Counted from the stretch's first letter, positions 16,938-25,784 are shown. The stretch: 64,000 nucleotides of DNA from Bacteroidaceae bacterium (GCA_017560125.1 JAFYOS010000029.1:62001-126000), one strand, 5' to 3'. Translations and numbers: made by a program. Notes: generated by a model from the sequence alone, not told the origin.

Positions 16938-18815
16938 ATGTTGCTACAATATATCTGTTTTTTGAATATGCCGCCTATGGCTGTCATTGTGAAATTTATA
17001 GATAGATTGTCGGATACGCTGCCACCCGTGCTCCGAAACAGGATTGTGTTCGGGTTCGAGCTGTTGCTCTTTTTCGTTTCCGTTGTTACGTTGGCCGCCA
17101 TTGTGGTCGATTATGGTTTTGTGCTCGACGATGTGGAGCGCACTGCCGTAGCCGATGTATATGCCGTTGCATGGTGGGTATATTTTATCATGTTCATCGT
17201 GCGGCTCGTTTTCTACCATCGCTATATAAAGGGCAAGACGCTGTTGCTCACCCTATTCCTTGGGGCGAATATGTTTCTGTCTGCCCTGCCCAAAATATTT
17301 CTGCTTGCCGATGCACCTCGCTGGATGCAGCTGTTGTGGCACTTCCTGGATAGTAAATTTTATCTGATAGCTTTGCTGGCGCTCTTTTCGGTACTCGAGG
17401 TGTCTCGCGGGGTGGTGGCTTTCATCAATAAGCGCACCAATCCGGCGCTGTTGATGGCTGCATGCTTTGCGGTTATCATTGCCATGGGGACGATATTGCT
17501 GCTTGTGCCGCGCTCCACGCACGAATGGATACGCCTGCCCGTTGTCGATGCTCTGTTCGTCGCTACGAGCGCTGTCTGCGTTACCGGCCTGTCGTCGGTG
17601 GATGTGGCACACACTTTTTCGTTCGAGGGGCTATGCGTCATCCTGCTCCTGATGCAGATTGGCGGCTTGGGGGTGATGACGATTACCAGTTTCTTTGCCC
17701 TCTTCTTTATGGGTGGCGCCGGCTTCTACAACCAGTTTGCACTGCGCGACATGGTGGGCACCGATGCAATGAATTCGCTTATCTCCACGCTGCTCTACAT
17801 TATGGGCTTCACTTTTGTTATTGAGCTGATTGGTGCATTGGCCATATGGTTGTCGGTGCGTGGCACGTTGGGCATGGGGCTTTACCAAGAGATGTTTTTT
17901 GCGCTGTTCCATTCGGTGTCGGCCTTTTGCAATGCGGGCTTCTCGACGCTGAGCGGTAATCTGGGTAACAGCCTCGTGGTGTCGGGGCACAATATGTTTT
18001 TTATTATTATATCGTTGCAGGTGGTGCTTGGTGGCATTGGTTTCCCCATTCTTGTAAATTTCAAGGAACTGCTTGCCTATCATCTGCGGCGTTTCTACGA
18101 TGCTGTTTTTGCAAGGGGTGGCATGGGGCATAAAATGACACATGTGGCCAACCTGAATACGAAAATAGTGCTCGCGGCAACGGCTCTGCTTCTGTCGGTG
18201 GGTACGCTGTTCATTGCTGTTGCCGAGTGGGAGGCTGCTTTTGCCGGCATGACTGTTGCCGATAAGGTGGTGCAGTCGCTGTTCAATGCGGTGGCGCCTC
18301 GCACGGCTGGTTTCAATAGCGTGGAACTGACCGCCTTCTCGCTCCCCGTACTGTTGCTATATACGCTTTTCATGTGGATTGGTGGTGCTTCGCAATCGAC
18401 GGCGGGCGGCATCAAGGTAAATACCCTTGCGGTAGCTGTGGCCAATCTGCTAGCTGTGGTTAAGGGTAGGGGTGTAGCAACGCTGTTCCGTCGCGAAATA
18501 TCGGAGGGTTCGGTGCGACGGGCGTTGGCTGTCGTTTTCGGTTCGGTGGTTGTGGTTTTTACATCGGTGCTTGTGTTGGTGATGCTCGAACCGCGGATGT
18601 CGCTCAAGGGGTTGCTCTTCGAGGCGGTGTCGGCCTATTCGACAGTGGGGGCGAGCCTTGGTGTTACCTCGCTGCTGTGTGCCAAGAGCAAAATAGTGGT
18701 GACGCTGCTGATGTTCATTGGTCGCGTGGGGCTTATAACCGTGCTTATGGGATTTGTGCGACGGGGTGGGGTGGCAAGGTATCGCCTGCCTATGGACGAT
18801 GTCATTATTAACTGA
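16938..18815 (+). CDS. trkH: TrkH/KtrB family potassium uptake membrane subunit
   Basis: 625 residues; the extra ~120 N-terminal residues carry four or five hydrophobic helices ahead of the usual pore domain, common in Bacteroidetes TrkH. The four pore loops with selectivity glycines are visible, e.g. FVATSAVCVTGLSSVD, HSVSAFCNAGFSTLSGN, NAVAPRTAGFNSVEL and AVSAYSTVGASLGVTS, each with the conserved T/A-x-G. It imports K+ (perhaps with Na+ or H+). The regulator gene follows after 14 bp. The exact start is uncertain: in-frame ATGs at 16968 and 16977 are also possible. Confidence 0.9.
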   Translation: MLLQYICFLNMPPMAVIVKFIDRLSDTLPPVLRNRIVFGFELLLFFVSVVTLAAIVVDYGFVLDDVERTAVADVYAVAWWVYFIMFIVRLVFYHRYIKGKTLLLTLFLGANMFLSALPKIFLLADAPRWMQLLWHFLDSKFYLIALLALFSVLEVSRGVVAFINKRTNPALLMAACFAVIIAMGTILLLVPRSTHEWIRLPVVDALFVATSAVCVTGLSSVDVAHTFSFEGLCVILLLMQIGGLGVMTITSFFALFFMGGAGFYNQFALRDMVGTDAMNSLISTLLYIMGFTFVIELIGALAIWLSVRGTLGMGLYQEMFFALFHSVSAFCNAGFSTLSGNLGNSLVVSGHNMFFIIISLQVVLGGIGFPILVNFKELLAYHLRRFYDAVFARGGMGHKMTHVANLNTKIVLAATALLLSVGTLFIAVAEWEAAFAGMTVADKVVQSLFNAVAPRTAGFNSVELTAFSLPVLLLYTLFMWIGGASQSTAGGIKVNTLAVAVANLLAVVKGRGVATLFRREISEGSVRRALAVVFGSVVVVFTSVLVLVMLEPRMSLKGLLFEAVSAYSTVGASLGVTSLLCAKSKIVVTLLMFIGRVGLITVLMGFVRRGGVARYRLPMDDVIIN

Positions 18816-18829
18816 TTATTTTCTTTCTT

Positions 18830-19249
18830 ATGAAATATCTTGTTATCGGGCTTGGCCATTTTGGCCGCACATTGGCCGAGGTACTTACAGACAACGGGCA
18901 CGAGGTCATAGGTATCGACCTGAACGAGCATCGGGTGGATGATGTGAAGAATAGAATATCGGTGGCTTACATAATGGATGCAACCGAGCGCGAGGCACTG
19001 CGGGTGCTGCCGCTCGACGAGATTGACAGCGCCATTGTAACCATTGGTCACAGCCTCGATTTTTCGTTGCGTGTGGTTGCGGCTCTCAAGGAACTGAAAA
19101 TGAAATCCATTTTTGCGCGAGCGCTCGATGCTACCCACAAATCCATATTGTCGGCCATGAATATAGAGAAGATATTTATTCCCGAGAGCTATGCGGCACG
19201 GCTGTTTGCCACGAAATTTATGAATGGCGATTCCGAGGAGATGATATAA
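18830..19249 (+). CDS. trkA: Short TrkA-type K+ channel regulator (RCK_N domain only)
   Basis: 139 residues. The Rossmann nucleotide-binding loop GLGHFGRTLAEVL (residues 7-19) and the acidic end of strand 2 (VIGIDLNEHRVDD) show NAD/ATP binding, and DATEREALRVLPLDEID plus TIGHSLDFSL are typical RCK_N features. Most TrkA/KtrA proteins have ~220 residues with a second, ligand-binding RCK_C domain; here the frame stops at 19249 and the opposite gene ends 12 bp later, so RCK_C is truly absent. It probably forms the gating ring of the adjacent TrkH. Confidence 0.85.
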   Translation: MKYLVIGLGHFGRTLAEVLTDNGHEVIGIDLNEHRVDDVKNRISVAYIMDATEREALRVLPLDEIDSAIVTIGHSLDFSLRVVAALKELKMKSIFARALDATHKSILSAMNIEKIFIPESYAARLFATKFMNGDSEEMI

Positions 19250-19261
19250 TGGTGGCGGCCG

Positions 19262-19870
19262 TTACAGCAATTGTAGTTTCTTCATTCTGGAGCGTATGCC
19301 GCCGGGCTTGCGTTGCAGGACGACTGCAATCTCCTCGGGGCTCTTTCCCTGGGAGCACATGTCGGCAAGGCGGCTGTCCTCGTCGGCGCTCCACGGCTCG
19401 TAGGCGTTGGGATACTCCTGTTTGCATGCCTCCACCGAGTAGCGTGGCTTGCCTGTGAGCAGTTTGTATGCCTTCAGATATTTTTTCAGCCTTTTTATAT
19501 CCTTCTCCGACAGGTAGGGCAGACGGCGGATGTCCATGTTGTCGGTGAGGTCGTTCAATTTCACTGCCGTTGCAAGGGGGTTGCCCTTGATGCGGGCAAT
19601 GAAATGGTCGTAGGGCTCGCTGTCCGACAGCTTGGTGATGCAGCGGAGCGCTTCTATTATGTTGGGCGCAAAGCCTTCGGCTATCAGATTGTCGATGGTC
19701 AGCTCGCTGTCCTCGACAACGTCGTGCAGTATGCCTACTATTTTTTCCTCCTCGCTCGCTCCTGCCGCCATCACGCGCAGGGGGTGCTCTATGTAGGGAC
19801 GGCCGGCCTTGTCGCTCTGTCCTCTGTGGGCTTCGTGTGCTATCTCGATGGCTCTTTCCAGTGTGCTCAT
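19262..19870 (-). CDS. HD-domain hydrolase (SpoT/MESH1-like) with C-terminal Myb/SANT-like domain
   Basis: 202 residues. Residues 1-150 match the HD hydrolase of the (p)ppGpp-hydrolase family: H12 and H15 near AHEAHRGQSDKAGRPYIEHP, the HD pair in GILHDVVEDSELT, and the distal aspartate in VKLNDLTDNMD. The last ~45 residues (PWSADEDSRLADMCSQGKS then PEEIAVVLQRKPGGIRSR) form a small helical Myb/SANT-like module. No synthetase domain is present, so it could degrade alarmones or nucleotides. It is cotranscribed with the patatin gene, 13 bp downstream of it. Confidence 0.8.
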   Translation of the reverse strand: MSTLERAIEIAHEAHRGQSDKAGRPYIEHPLRVMAAGASEEEKIVGILHDVVEDSELTIDNLIAEGFAPNIIEALRCITKLSDSEPYDHFIARIKGNPLATAVKLNDLTDNMDIRRLPYLSEKDIKRLKKYLKAYKLLTGKPRYSVEACKQEYPNAYEPWSADEDSRLADMCSQGKSPEEIAVVLQRKPGGIRSRMKKLQLL

Positions 19871-19883
19871 GGTGCTATGCGCT

Positions 19884-20735
19884 TTATTTGAAATCTATTT
19901 TAGAGGCGCACTCGTAGCCCTCGTTGTATAGGGCGAGCAGTTTGTCGGTGTTGCGCTCCATACGGTCAACGGTTATAGGTTTTTCGGGGCGTATGACGAT
20001 TATCTCGCCACGCTCCTCGAGCTCCTCGACCAGTGCTATCTGTTGGTTGTATATGGTGTTACGTGTGCTTATGGCTTCGCGCAGTTCGGGGTATTTGCGA
20101 TACATGAACGGGGGTACTTTGGTGCGCTTTTGCGGTTTGCGGTAGCCCTTGTTGCGGGTGAGCACAACCACGTTGTTGGTATATCCCAATGAGCGTGCTC
20201 GCAGCAGGGGGATGGAATCCGATACGCCGCCGTCCATCATGGGCTCGCCATCGACGTAGGCAATAGGTGAAACGAATGGCAGACTGCTCGATGCTTTCAC
20301 TATCTCTATTATGCGTCGTCTGTCCTGCTTTTCGCGCATGTAGCATGCAGCACCGCTTTTGCAGTCGGTGGCCACCATTTCGAATATCTCGTCCCTTTGG
20401 GCATACTTGTCGTAGTTGTAGGGGAACAGCTCCTCGGGTATCCTGCGGAAAAGCAGGTCGAAGTCCATTATATTTCTTTTGGATAGCAGGTACTTGAAGC
20501 CTATGTAGTTGTACCTTGCGAGCAGGTCGATGTTGCAATATTTTGCTCGGCCGCGCTGTTCCGACATATATGAGAGGCCGTTGCAGGCTCCCGCACTTAC
20601 TCCGATGGTATAGGGGAAGCGTATGCCTCTATCCATGAAATTGTCGAGTACTCCGCTTGTGAATACTCCCCTCATGCCGCCTCCTTCGAGTATGAGCCCC
20701 GAAGTGGCTGTCAGTTTATATATTTTTCTCTGCAT
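19884..20735 (-). CDS. Patatin-like phospholipase
   Basis: 283 residues. The glycine-rich oxyanion loop GGGMRG (residues ~18-23), nucleophile elbow GVSAG (Ser near 46) and catalytic aspartate in DGGVSDSIP are all present, so the Ser-Asp dyad is intact. It resembles the YjjU/RssA-type bacterial patatins of about 280-300 residues, cytosolic or membrane-associated lipid acyl hydrolases. No signal peptide. First gene of a two-gene leftward operon with the HD hydrolase. A TAAATTTG -7 box lies at 20755-20762, giving a start close to the ATG at 20735. Confidence 0.9.
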   Translation of the reverse strand: MQRKIYKLTATSGLILEGGGMRGVFTSGVLDNFMDRGIRFPYTIGVSAGACNGLSYMSEQRGRAKYCNIDLLARYNYIGFKYLLSKRNIMDFDLLFRRIPEELFPYNYDKYAQRDEIFEMVATDCKSGAACYMREKQDRRRIIEIVKASSSLPFVSPIAYVDGEPMMDGGVSDSIPLLRARSLGYTNNVVVLTRNKGYRKPQKRTKVPPFMYRKYPELREAISTRNTIYNQQIALVEELEERGEIIVIRPEKPITVDRMERNTDKLLALYNEGYECASKIDFK

Positions 20736-20754
20736 GCGATTCGTTTTACTGCTA

Positions 20755-20762
20755 CAAATTTA
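20755..20762 (-). promoter_or_regulatory. -7 box (TAAATTTG) for the patatin operon
   Basis: TAnnTTTG match on the minus strand, 20 bp before ATG 20735, implying a short leader. Divergent from the glycerate kinase promoter. Confidence 0.45.
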
Positions 20763-20813
20763 CGGATTTTATAGATAATAATGTGAAACAGCTCCATTTG
20801 TTTTAGATTATTT

Positions 20814-20821
20814 TACCTTTG
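20814..20821 (+). promoter_or_regulatory. -7 box (TACCTTTG) for glycerate kinase
   Basis: Exact TAnnTTTG match ending 15 bp before ATG 20837; the implied leader is about ten nucleotides. It excludes the upstream in-frame start at 20819. A TTTG lies at 20797-20800 but at 13-bp spacing, too close for a normal -33. Confidence 0.5.
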
Positions 20822-20836
20822 CAGCCAAAAGGGACT

Positions 20837-21982
20837 ATGAATAGGATTATTCTTGCATTCGATTCGTTCAAAGGCTCGCTCACTTCGCGTGAGGTTGCCG
20901 ATGCTTTTGCGGCCGGGCTTGCGACGAGCGCGCCCCGTTGCGAGGTGTGCAAGGCGGTCATCGCCGATGGTGGCGAGGGTACTGTAGAGGCGTTGTGCGA
21001 TGCCTTGGGTGGCGAATATGTTTCCGTGGCTGTGGCCGACCCGTTGGGGCGCAAGGTGATGGCGCGATATGCCATTGTCGATGGCGGCGCGACGGCGGTG
21101 ATGGAGATGGCTGCTGCGTGTGGTTTGCCGCTGCTTGCCCCCGACGAGCGCAACCCCATGAAGACCTCTACATATGGTCTGGGCGAGATGATAGCCGATG
21201 CCATAGGTCGCGGTTGCCGCAATTTCTATATAGGTATAGGTGGCAGTGCCACCAACGACTGCGGCATGGGTATGCTTGCCGCCTTGGGCTATCGTTTCTA
21301 CAATGCCGACGGCATGCTGCTCGATGGTTGTGGCGCGGCGCTTCGTGCGGTTGCTCGAATAGATGCTTCGCAGGCTAATCCCTTGTTACATGCATGCTCT
21401 TTTACCGTAGCGTGCGATGTGCGTAACCCTCTCTATGGCCCCGATGGCGCAGCCTGTGTGTTTGCTCCGCAAAAGGGTGCCGACGAGGTTATGGTGCAGT
21501 GCCTCGATGCGGGATTGCGCCATTTTGCCGGTGTTGTCAGGGTGTATAACGGCGTTGAGCTTGCCGGTGTGCCGGGTGGCGGTGCGGCAGGTGGTCTGGG
21601 CGCGGCTTTCATGGCGCTGCTTGGTGCTGAACTGCGCCCCGGCGTGGATATGGTGCTCGATGCTCTCCATTTCGATGCTATGCTTCGTGGGTGCGACATG
21701 GTGGTTACGGGCGAGGGACGCATCGATTCGCAGACCTTGATGGGCAAGGCTCCTGCCGGAGTGCTGCGTGCAGCAACACGCATGGGCGTGCCAGTGGTTG
21801 CTGTCGGTGGCAGCGTGGAGTGGTGCGATGCCTTGCGTGACAGCGGTTTCGCGGCTATATTTGCTTCGTCCGACGCTTCGCAGCCTTTGCATATGGCTAT
21901 GCGCAGGGATGTGGCAATGGACAATCTGCGTCGTGTGGCCTCGGCGGTGGTCGATTTCTATGAAAGAAATTTCAAAATATAA
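20837..21982 (+). CDS. Glycerate kinase (GlxK/GarK type)
   Basis: 381 residues from ATG 20837 (MNRIILAFDSFKGSLTS), the standard N-terminus of class II glycerate 2-kinases; ADGGEGTVEAL, GIGGSATNDCGMGMLAALG and VTGEGRIDSQTLMGKAP are diagnostic family blocks. It phosphorylates D-glycerate to 2-phosphoglycerate (or 3-phosphoglycerate) with ATP in the cytosol, feeding lower glycolysis. Monocistronic, between a divergent patatin operon and the S16 gene. Length agrees with the family (~380). Confidence 0.95.
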   Translation: MNRIILAFDSFKGSLTSREVADAFAAGLATSAPRCEVCKAVIADGGEGTVEALCDALGGEYVSVAVADPLGRKVMARYAIVDGGATAVMEMAAACGLPLLAPDERNPMKTSTYGLGEMIADAIGRGCRNFYIGIGGSATNDCGMGMLAALGYRFYNADGMLLDGCGAALRAVARIDASQANPLLHACSFTVACDVRNPLYGPDGAACVFAPQKGADEVMVQCLDAGLRHFAGVVRVYNGVELAGVPGGGAAGGLGAAFMALLGAELRPGVDMVLDALHFDAMLRGCDMVVTGEGRIDSQTLMGKAPAGVLRAATRMGVPVVAVGGSVEWCDALRDSGFAAIFASSDASQPLHMAMRRDVAMDNLRRVASAVVDFYERNFKI

Positions 21983-22077
21983 CAGCGGCTTCTATCTGCA
22001 TTTTTTGTGGCGGTTATCGTAGTGCGGTGATGCACCGGCAATGTGCAAATTAAATTATCAATTATTAGGCAATTATG

Positions 22078-22108
22078 TTTGCCGGAACCAAAAAAAGTAT
22101 TACCTTTG
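22078..22108 (+). promoter_or_regulatory. Full Bacteroidetes promoter of rpsP (TTTG-N19-TACCTTTG)
   Basis: TTTG at 22078-22081 and TACCTTTG at 22101-22108 are separated by exactly 19 bp, a perfect match to the primary-sigma -33/-7 consensus. The start would be near 22113-22115, so the long ORF extension upstream of ATG 22167 is not translated. Leader about 53 nt. Confidence 0.8.
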
Positions 22109-22166
22109 CACCGCCAATACGGGATATTGGCTAACTCAAATCATTAACCCATTAAAAACTAAACAA

Positions 22167-22715
22167 ATGGCAACAAAAATCAGATTGCAGAGAAGAGGTC
22201 GCAAACACTACGCGTTCTACTCAATTGTAATTGCAGATTCGAGATCTCCACGTGATGGAAAGTTCACCGAGAAAATCGGTACTTACAACCCCAACACAAA
22301 CCCCGCGACAGTTGATATCAACTTCGAGAGAGCTTTGTACTGGGTTAACACAGGTGCAACTCCCACTGACACTGTACGCAGCATCTTGTCACGCGAGGGC
22401 GTTTACATGATGAAGCACTTGCAGGGTGGTGTGAAGAAGGGTGCATTCGACGAGGCTGCTGCACAGGCTAAATTCGAGGCTTGGAAGAGCGCTAAGGAGA
22501 ACTCACTCAAGGGCATCATTGCAAAGAATGAGCAGGCTAAGGCTGAGCAGAAGAAGGCTCGTCTTGAGGCTGAGAAAGAGGCTAACGCAGCAATTGCTAA
22601 GAAGGTAGCTGACAAGAAGGCTGCTGAGGCATTGGCAAAGGCTGAGGCTGAGGCTGCTGCCGCTGCTGAGAATGCAGAGGAGACAGCTGTTGAGGAGCCC
22701 GCTGCTGAGGCTTAA
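22167..22715 (+). CDS. rpsP: 30S ribosomal protein S16 with long charged C-terminal tail
   Basis: 182 residues from ATG 22167. The first ~80 residues are S16 ([20 protein letters not shown], then [19 protein letters not shown] and [20 protein letters not shown]). From about 110 on the protein is an Ala/Lys/Glu-rich helical extension ending in EEPAAEA, which the ~80-90-residue S16 of Proteobacteria and Firmicutes lack; extended S16 is usual in Bacteroidetes. Codon use is of the highly expressed type. The start is set by the promoter at 22078-22108. No rimM/trmD downstream; a terminator follows, so the gene stands alone. Confidence 0.96.
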   Translation: MATKIRLQRRGRKHYAFYSIVIADSRSPRDGKFTEKIGTYNPNTNPATVDINFERALYWVNTGATPTDTVRSILSREGVYMMKHLQGGVKKGAFDEAAAQAKFEAWKSAKENSLKGIIAKNEQAKAEQKKARLEAEKEANAAIAKKVADKKAAEALAKAEAEAAAAAENAEETAVEEPAAEA

Positions 22716-22756
22716 TAGCTTTCTTTTGCTGAACGGTGCAACCGTTCAATAGTTAC

Positions 22757-22797
22757 AGATAGCACACTGAACATCGTTTGGTGTGCTATCTTCTTTT
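22757..22797 (+). terminator. Terminator of rpsP
   Basis: Stem GATAGCACAC (22758-22767) with GTGTGCTATC (22781-22790), followed by TTCTTTT. A smaller hairpin, GAACGGT-GCA-ACCGTTC at 22731-22747, precedes it. Confidence 0.8.
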
Positions 22798-22871
22798 ATA
22801 TATGTGGTGCGCGCCTGTTCACAAATATGCGCGTGCTCTCTTTTTATCAGTACCGCTGTGCTATGCGGTTG

Positions 22872-22906
22872 AAAAATGGCTCCCTGCGATTGCAAGGAGC
22901 CATTTT
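22872..22906 (-). terminator. Terminator of the S9 peptidase gene
   Basis: Stem AAAATGGCTCC (22873-22883) with GGAGCCATTTT (22896-22906); on the minus strand the stem runs into TTTTT. It lies 20 bp past the stop codon of the leftward peptidase gene. Confidence 0.8.
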
Positions 22907-22925
22907 GGTTATGCAGAAGCTTGGG

Positions 22926-25634
22926 TTAATATCCAAGCTCGAACTGCTTGTTGACGGCAGGAACGCCATCCTTCATCCATTTGGGCATGGGTTCGCCTTT
23001 CAGGTAGTGGTCGAAGAACTGCTTCATGCGTATCTGGAAATCTACTCTGTTGGCAAATTTCATGGGCCAATGGGGCTCACCGGGGTAGTTGAGCAGCCAT
23101 GCGGGCTTGCTCAGGCGCTTCAATGCCACAAAGTATTCGATGCCTTGATACCAAGGCACATGCCCGTCCTGGTCGTTGTGCATGATGAGTATGGGCGTCT
23201 GTACTTTGTCCATATTAAAGAGGGGCGAGCTCTCCTCGTATCTTTCGGGATGGCTCCAAGGAGTTCCTCCCAAGCGGCTTTGTGTGTGTTCGTACTGGAA
23301 CGCACGTGCGCGGCCGCTTCCCCAGCGTATGCCGCCGTAGGCGCTGAACATATTCACGACGGGCGCTCCCGATTCGATGGCGGCGAACATATTGGTGCGT
23401 GTAGCAAGGTAGGCTACCTGATAGCCGCCCCAGCTGTGTCCCTGTGCGCCTATGCGTTTCTCGTCGATGTATCCGAACGACACAATTTTCTCCACTCCTG
23501 GTATCACGCAGTTGTAGCAGCTTTTGCCGGGGTAACCGCCACCGTATCGCACGTCGGGGTTGAAGATTATGTAGCCGTTGCTCAGGTACATGCTGTAGTC
23601 AACGGTCGAGCGGTTGGGCTCGGGTGTGGGGAAGTGGTGTAGTTCGTGTGAGCTGCGCTCATAGAAATTTACTATCATGGGGTATTTCTTCGTGGGGTCG
23701 AAATTGTCGGGCTTGTACAGGAGGCCCTCCAGTTCAATGCCGTCGAGCGATTTCCACTTGATTAGCTCCACGTTGCTCCATATATACTCCTTCTGCTGCT
23801 CGGCGCCCTGTGTAAGCTGTTGCTGCTTCTTGAATTTTTTGTCTGTTGTCCACACATCGGGGAAGGTGCGGCAGTTCTCGCGTGCGAAAATAAATCTGTC
23901 AGCCTTTTTCGCTTTTATCACATTGGTGTGGTGGTAGTCGCCCTCGGTGAGCTGCTTCGGTGCTTGTGGCTTGGCAAGGCTTCCGCTGTATATGTGGCTT
24001 GTCTTGTCGCCATAGCTGAATGCAACGAACAGCGCCGCTTCGTCGGTGTCGATATAGGTTTCGTCGTGCTTTGTCTGTATGCGACGATATCTTACATTTT
24101 TGCTACGACCGTTCGTGGTCAGGTTGATGGGTGCACGTTGTGCCTCGGGGTGGAATGACCACACGTCGTGGCGGTCGTATATGAGTATGCTGCTGTCATC
24201 CTTGCTCCATCCTGCATAGCCGTGGGGCGAGGGGTAGTCGGGCGTGTCGTTCTCTTCGTCCCATGCTACGAAGGTGGCAGGAGTGCTTATTCGTGTCAGC
24301 TGGTTTTTATCGTTTTGCAGATTTACTGTGTACCAGCAGCTGTCGGCGGGGTTGTAGCCAGCTGCGTACTTGTTATCGGGTGACAGGCGGTAGCTTGCGT
24401 AGTCGGCCGATGATATGGAGGTGCGCTCGCCGGTTGTGAGCGACACTTTGTAGTGGTCGTGACGGGTGCGGCCCTCCCACATGGACGATAGCGAGTAGGG
24501 ACGCGAGGTCGATAGTATAGCCCATTCGCCTACGCCCTTATTGGGCAATTGGCAATTGGGTAGCTCACTGTCGGCTATCTGCACCAGCTTTTTGCTTGCC
24601 ATGTGATATACGGCTACGTAGCTTCGCTTGAGCTCGCTGCCTACATTGTAGGTCTGTACGGTGTATTGCACAGGTTCGTCCCAGTTCCATATCTGCACGT
24701 CGGGGCGGTTGCTGTCGAGCACGGTGGTGTCCTTCTGCAACGGCTCGGGTGCTGTGCCCAGGAATATGCGGCTGTTGTCCTTAGAGAACCATGGGCCGTA
24801 GTTGGGGCTTATCACCCATCCTTGTGGCACGCCTGCCGTGGTGCGGGTGATTATTTCGCATGCGGCGCTGTCGCCGTTTTCATATATCCATAGGCTTTGT
24901 GTGCGGTCGTCCTCTTTTTTGTTATCGGTGTAGAGGAAGGCCAGTTTGTCGCCCTGCTCGTTGAATGCAATGTGCTTGAAATTGCCCTTGCCGGCCTTCA
25001 CCAGCGTGGGTGCGTTGTTTGCTTCGTTCCATATGTAGAGGCCGGGCTTTCTACCATCGGTGGTGTCGTTTGTGATGTAGTACAGCGTTGCGCTCTTTTG
25101 GGCAAAGGCATAGCTCGTTGCCGATGGCAGTTTCTTGTTGTACTTGCCGTCGAGCGAAACGATGTTGAGCGCCGAGTCCTTGTGCAGACGCTGGTATGCT
25201 ATGTAGTCGTGCGATTCGGCTGTGCGGTAGCCCACGATGGAATCTATTATCTGCTCCTTGCCATTCTCGAGGCCGAGTATGGCCACCTTGTCCATGGGCA
25301 TCTGTTTGGCCTTTATCAATTTCAGCGAATCGGTGACTGAGAGTGCCGCTACCTTCTTCAGTACGAAATATTTTGCCGAAGACGAGAATGTGCCGCTACT
25401 TGCGGGGGTGTATTCATATTTCTGCTTCCCGTCGGTCGAGTGTATCTCGATGCGTTGGTCGCCTCGCCACGGGGTGAAATTGACGGCTACCCATTTGCCA
25501 TCGTTAGATATGCTGCGGGATGTTATGCGCTCCCACTTTTCGAGTTCTTGCGGCGTGAAGGCTCGTTGGCCCTGTGCCGGCAAAATGGTGCTTAGGCCAA
25601 TTGCGCCTATAAGCAGTGTTCTGAGTAGTTTCAT
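22926..25634 (-). CDS. S9 family serine peptidase (prolyl oligopeptidase/DPP-like), secreted
   Basis: 902 residues. Signal peptide MKLLRTLLIGAIGLSTILPA cleaved near AQG-Q. A long beta-propeller-like region (about 30-620) precedes the C-terminal alpha/beta hydrolase. The catalytic triad is visible as S734 in GHSWGG, Asp in HNDQDGHVPW and His in GEPHWPM. The family cleaves peptides, often after proline or as an acyl-aminoacyl peptidase; the precise specificity cannot be told. It is probably periplasmic, taking part in uptake of host or dietary peptides. Single-gene unit with its own terminator; a TATCTTTA -7-like box lies at 25665-25672. Confidence 0.92.
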   Translation of the reverse strand: MKLLRTLLIGAIGLSTILPAQGQRAFTPQELEKWERITSRSISNDGKWVAVNFTPWRGDQRIEIHSTDGKQKYEYTPASSGTFSSSAKYFVLKKVAALSVTDSLKLIKAKQMPMDKVAILGLENGKEQIIDSIVGYRTAESHDYIAYQRLHKDSALNIVSLDGKYNKKLPSATSYAFAQKSATLYYITNDTTDGRKPGLYIWNEANNAPTLVKAGKGNFKHIAFNEQGDKLAFLYTDNKKEDDRTQSLWIYENGDSAACEIITRTTAGVPQGWVISPNYGPWFSKDNSRIFLGTAPEPLQKDTTVLDSNRPDVQIWNWDEPVQYTVQTYNVGSELKRSYVAVYHMASKKLVQIADSELPNCQLPNKGVGEWAILSTSRPYSLSSMWEGRTRHDHYKVSLTTGERTSISSADYASYRLSPDNKYAAGYNPADSCWYTVNLQNDKNQLTRISTPATFVAWDEENDTPDYPSPHGYAGWSKDDSSILIYDRHDVWSFHPEAQRAPINLTTNGRSKNVRYRRIQTKHDETYIDTDEAALFVAFSYGDKTSHIYSGSLAKPQAPKQLTEGDYHHTNVIKAKKADRFIFARENCRTFPDVWTTDKKFKKQQQLTQGAEQQKEYIWSNVELIKWKSLDGIELEGLLYKPDNFDPTKKYPMIVNFYERSSHELHHFPTPEPNRSTVDYSMYLSNGYIIFNPDVRYGGGYPGKSCYNCVIPGVEKIVSFGYIDEKRIGAQGHSWGGYQVAYLATRTNMFAAIESGAPVVNMFSAYGGIRWGSGRARAFQYEHTQSRLGGTPWSHPERYEESSPLFNMDKVQTPILIMHNDQDGHVPWYQGIEYFVALKRLSKPAWLLNYPGEPHWPMKFANRVDFQIRMKQFFDHYLKGEPMPKWMKDGVPAVNKQFELGY

Positions 25635-25664
25635 ATGTCTCTTTTTCTTGTTTTCTTGCTTTGG

Positions 25665-25672
25665 TAAAGATA
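25665..25672 (-). promoter_or_regulatory. -7-like box (TATCTTTA) for the S9 peptidase
   Basis: Seven of eight bases of the pattern TAnnTTTG on the minus strand, 30 bp upstream of ATG 25634. No convincing -33. Confidence 0.35.
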
Positions 25673-25718
25673 CGATAAAAGAGCGAATGTGACAAGAGGT
25701 CGGCTCCTCTCATGTATA

Positions 25719-25756
25719 AAGCCTGTGTACCAATATGCATTTAGGTACACAGGCCT
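25719..25756 (-). terminator. Terminator-like hairpin after aspD
   Basis: Stem GCCTGTGTACC (25721-25731) with GGTACACAGGC (25744-25754), 11 bp perfect, 29 bp after the aspD stop. The T tract is weak (TTTATA on the minus strand). Confidence 0.65.
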
Positions 25757-25784
25757 TACGGAAAGCTTTTTCTACATTATTATA

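Noticed and set aside
19230-19262. Frameshift that would hide the RCK_C half of TrkA
   Set aside because: The convergent HD gene ends 12 bp after the stop and its frame is intact; there is no room and no RCK_C-like translation in other frames.
22041-22166. 42-residue N-terminal extension of S16
   Set aside because: The perfect promoter at 22078-22108 lies inside it, and S16 proteins start with the MATKIRL-type sequence.
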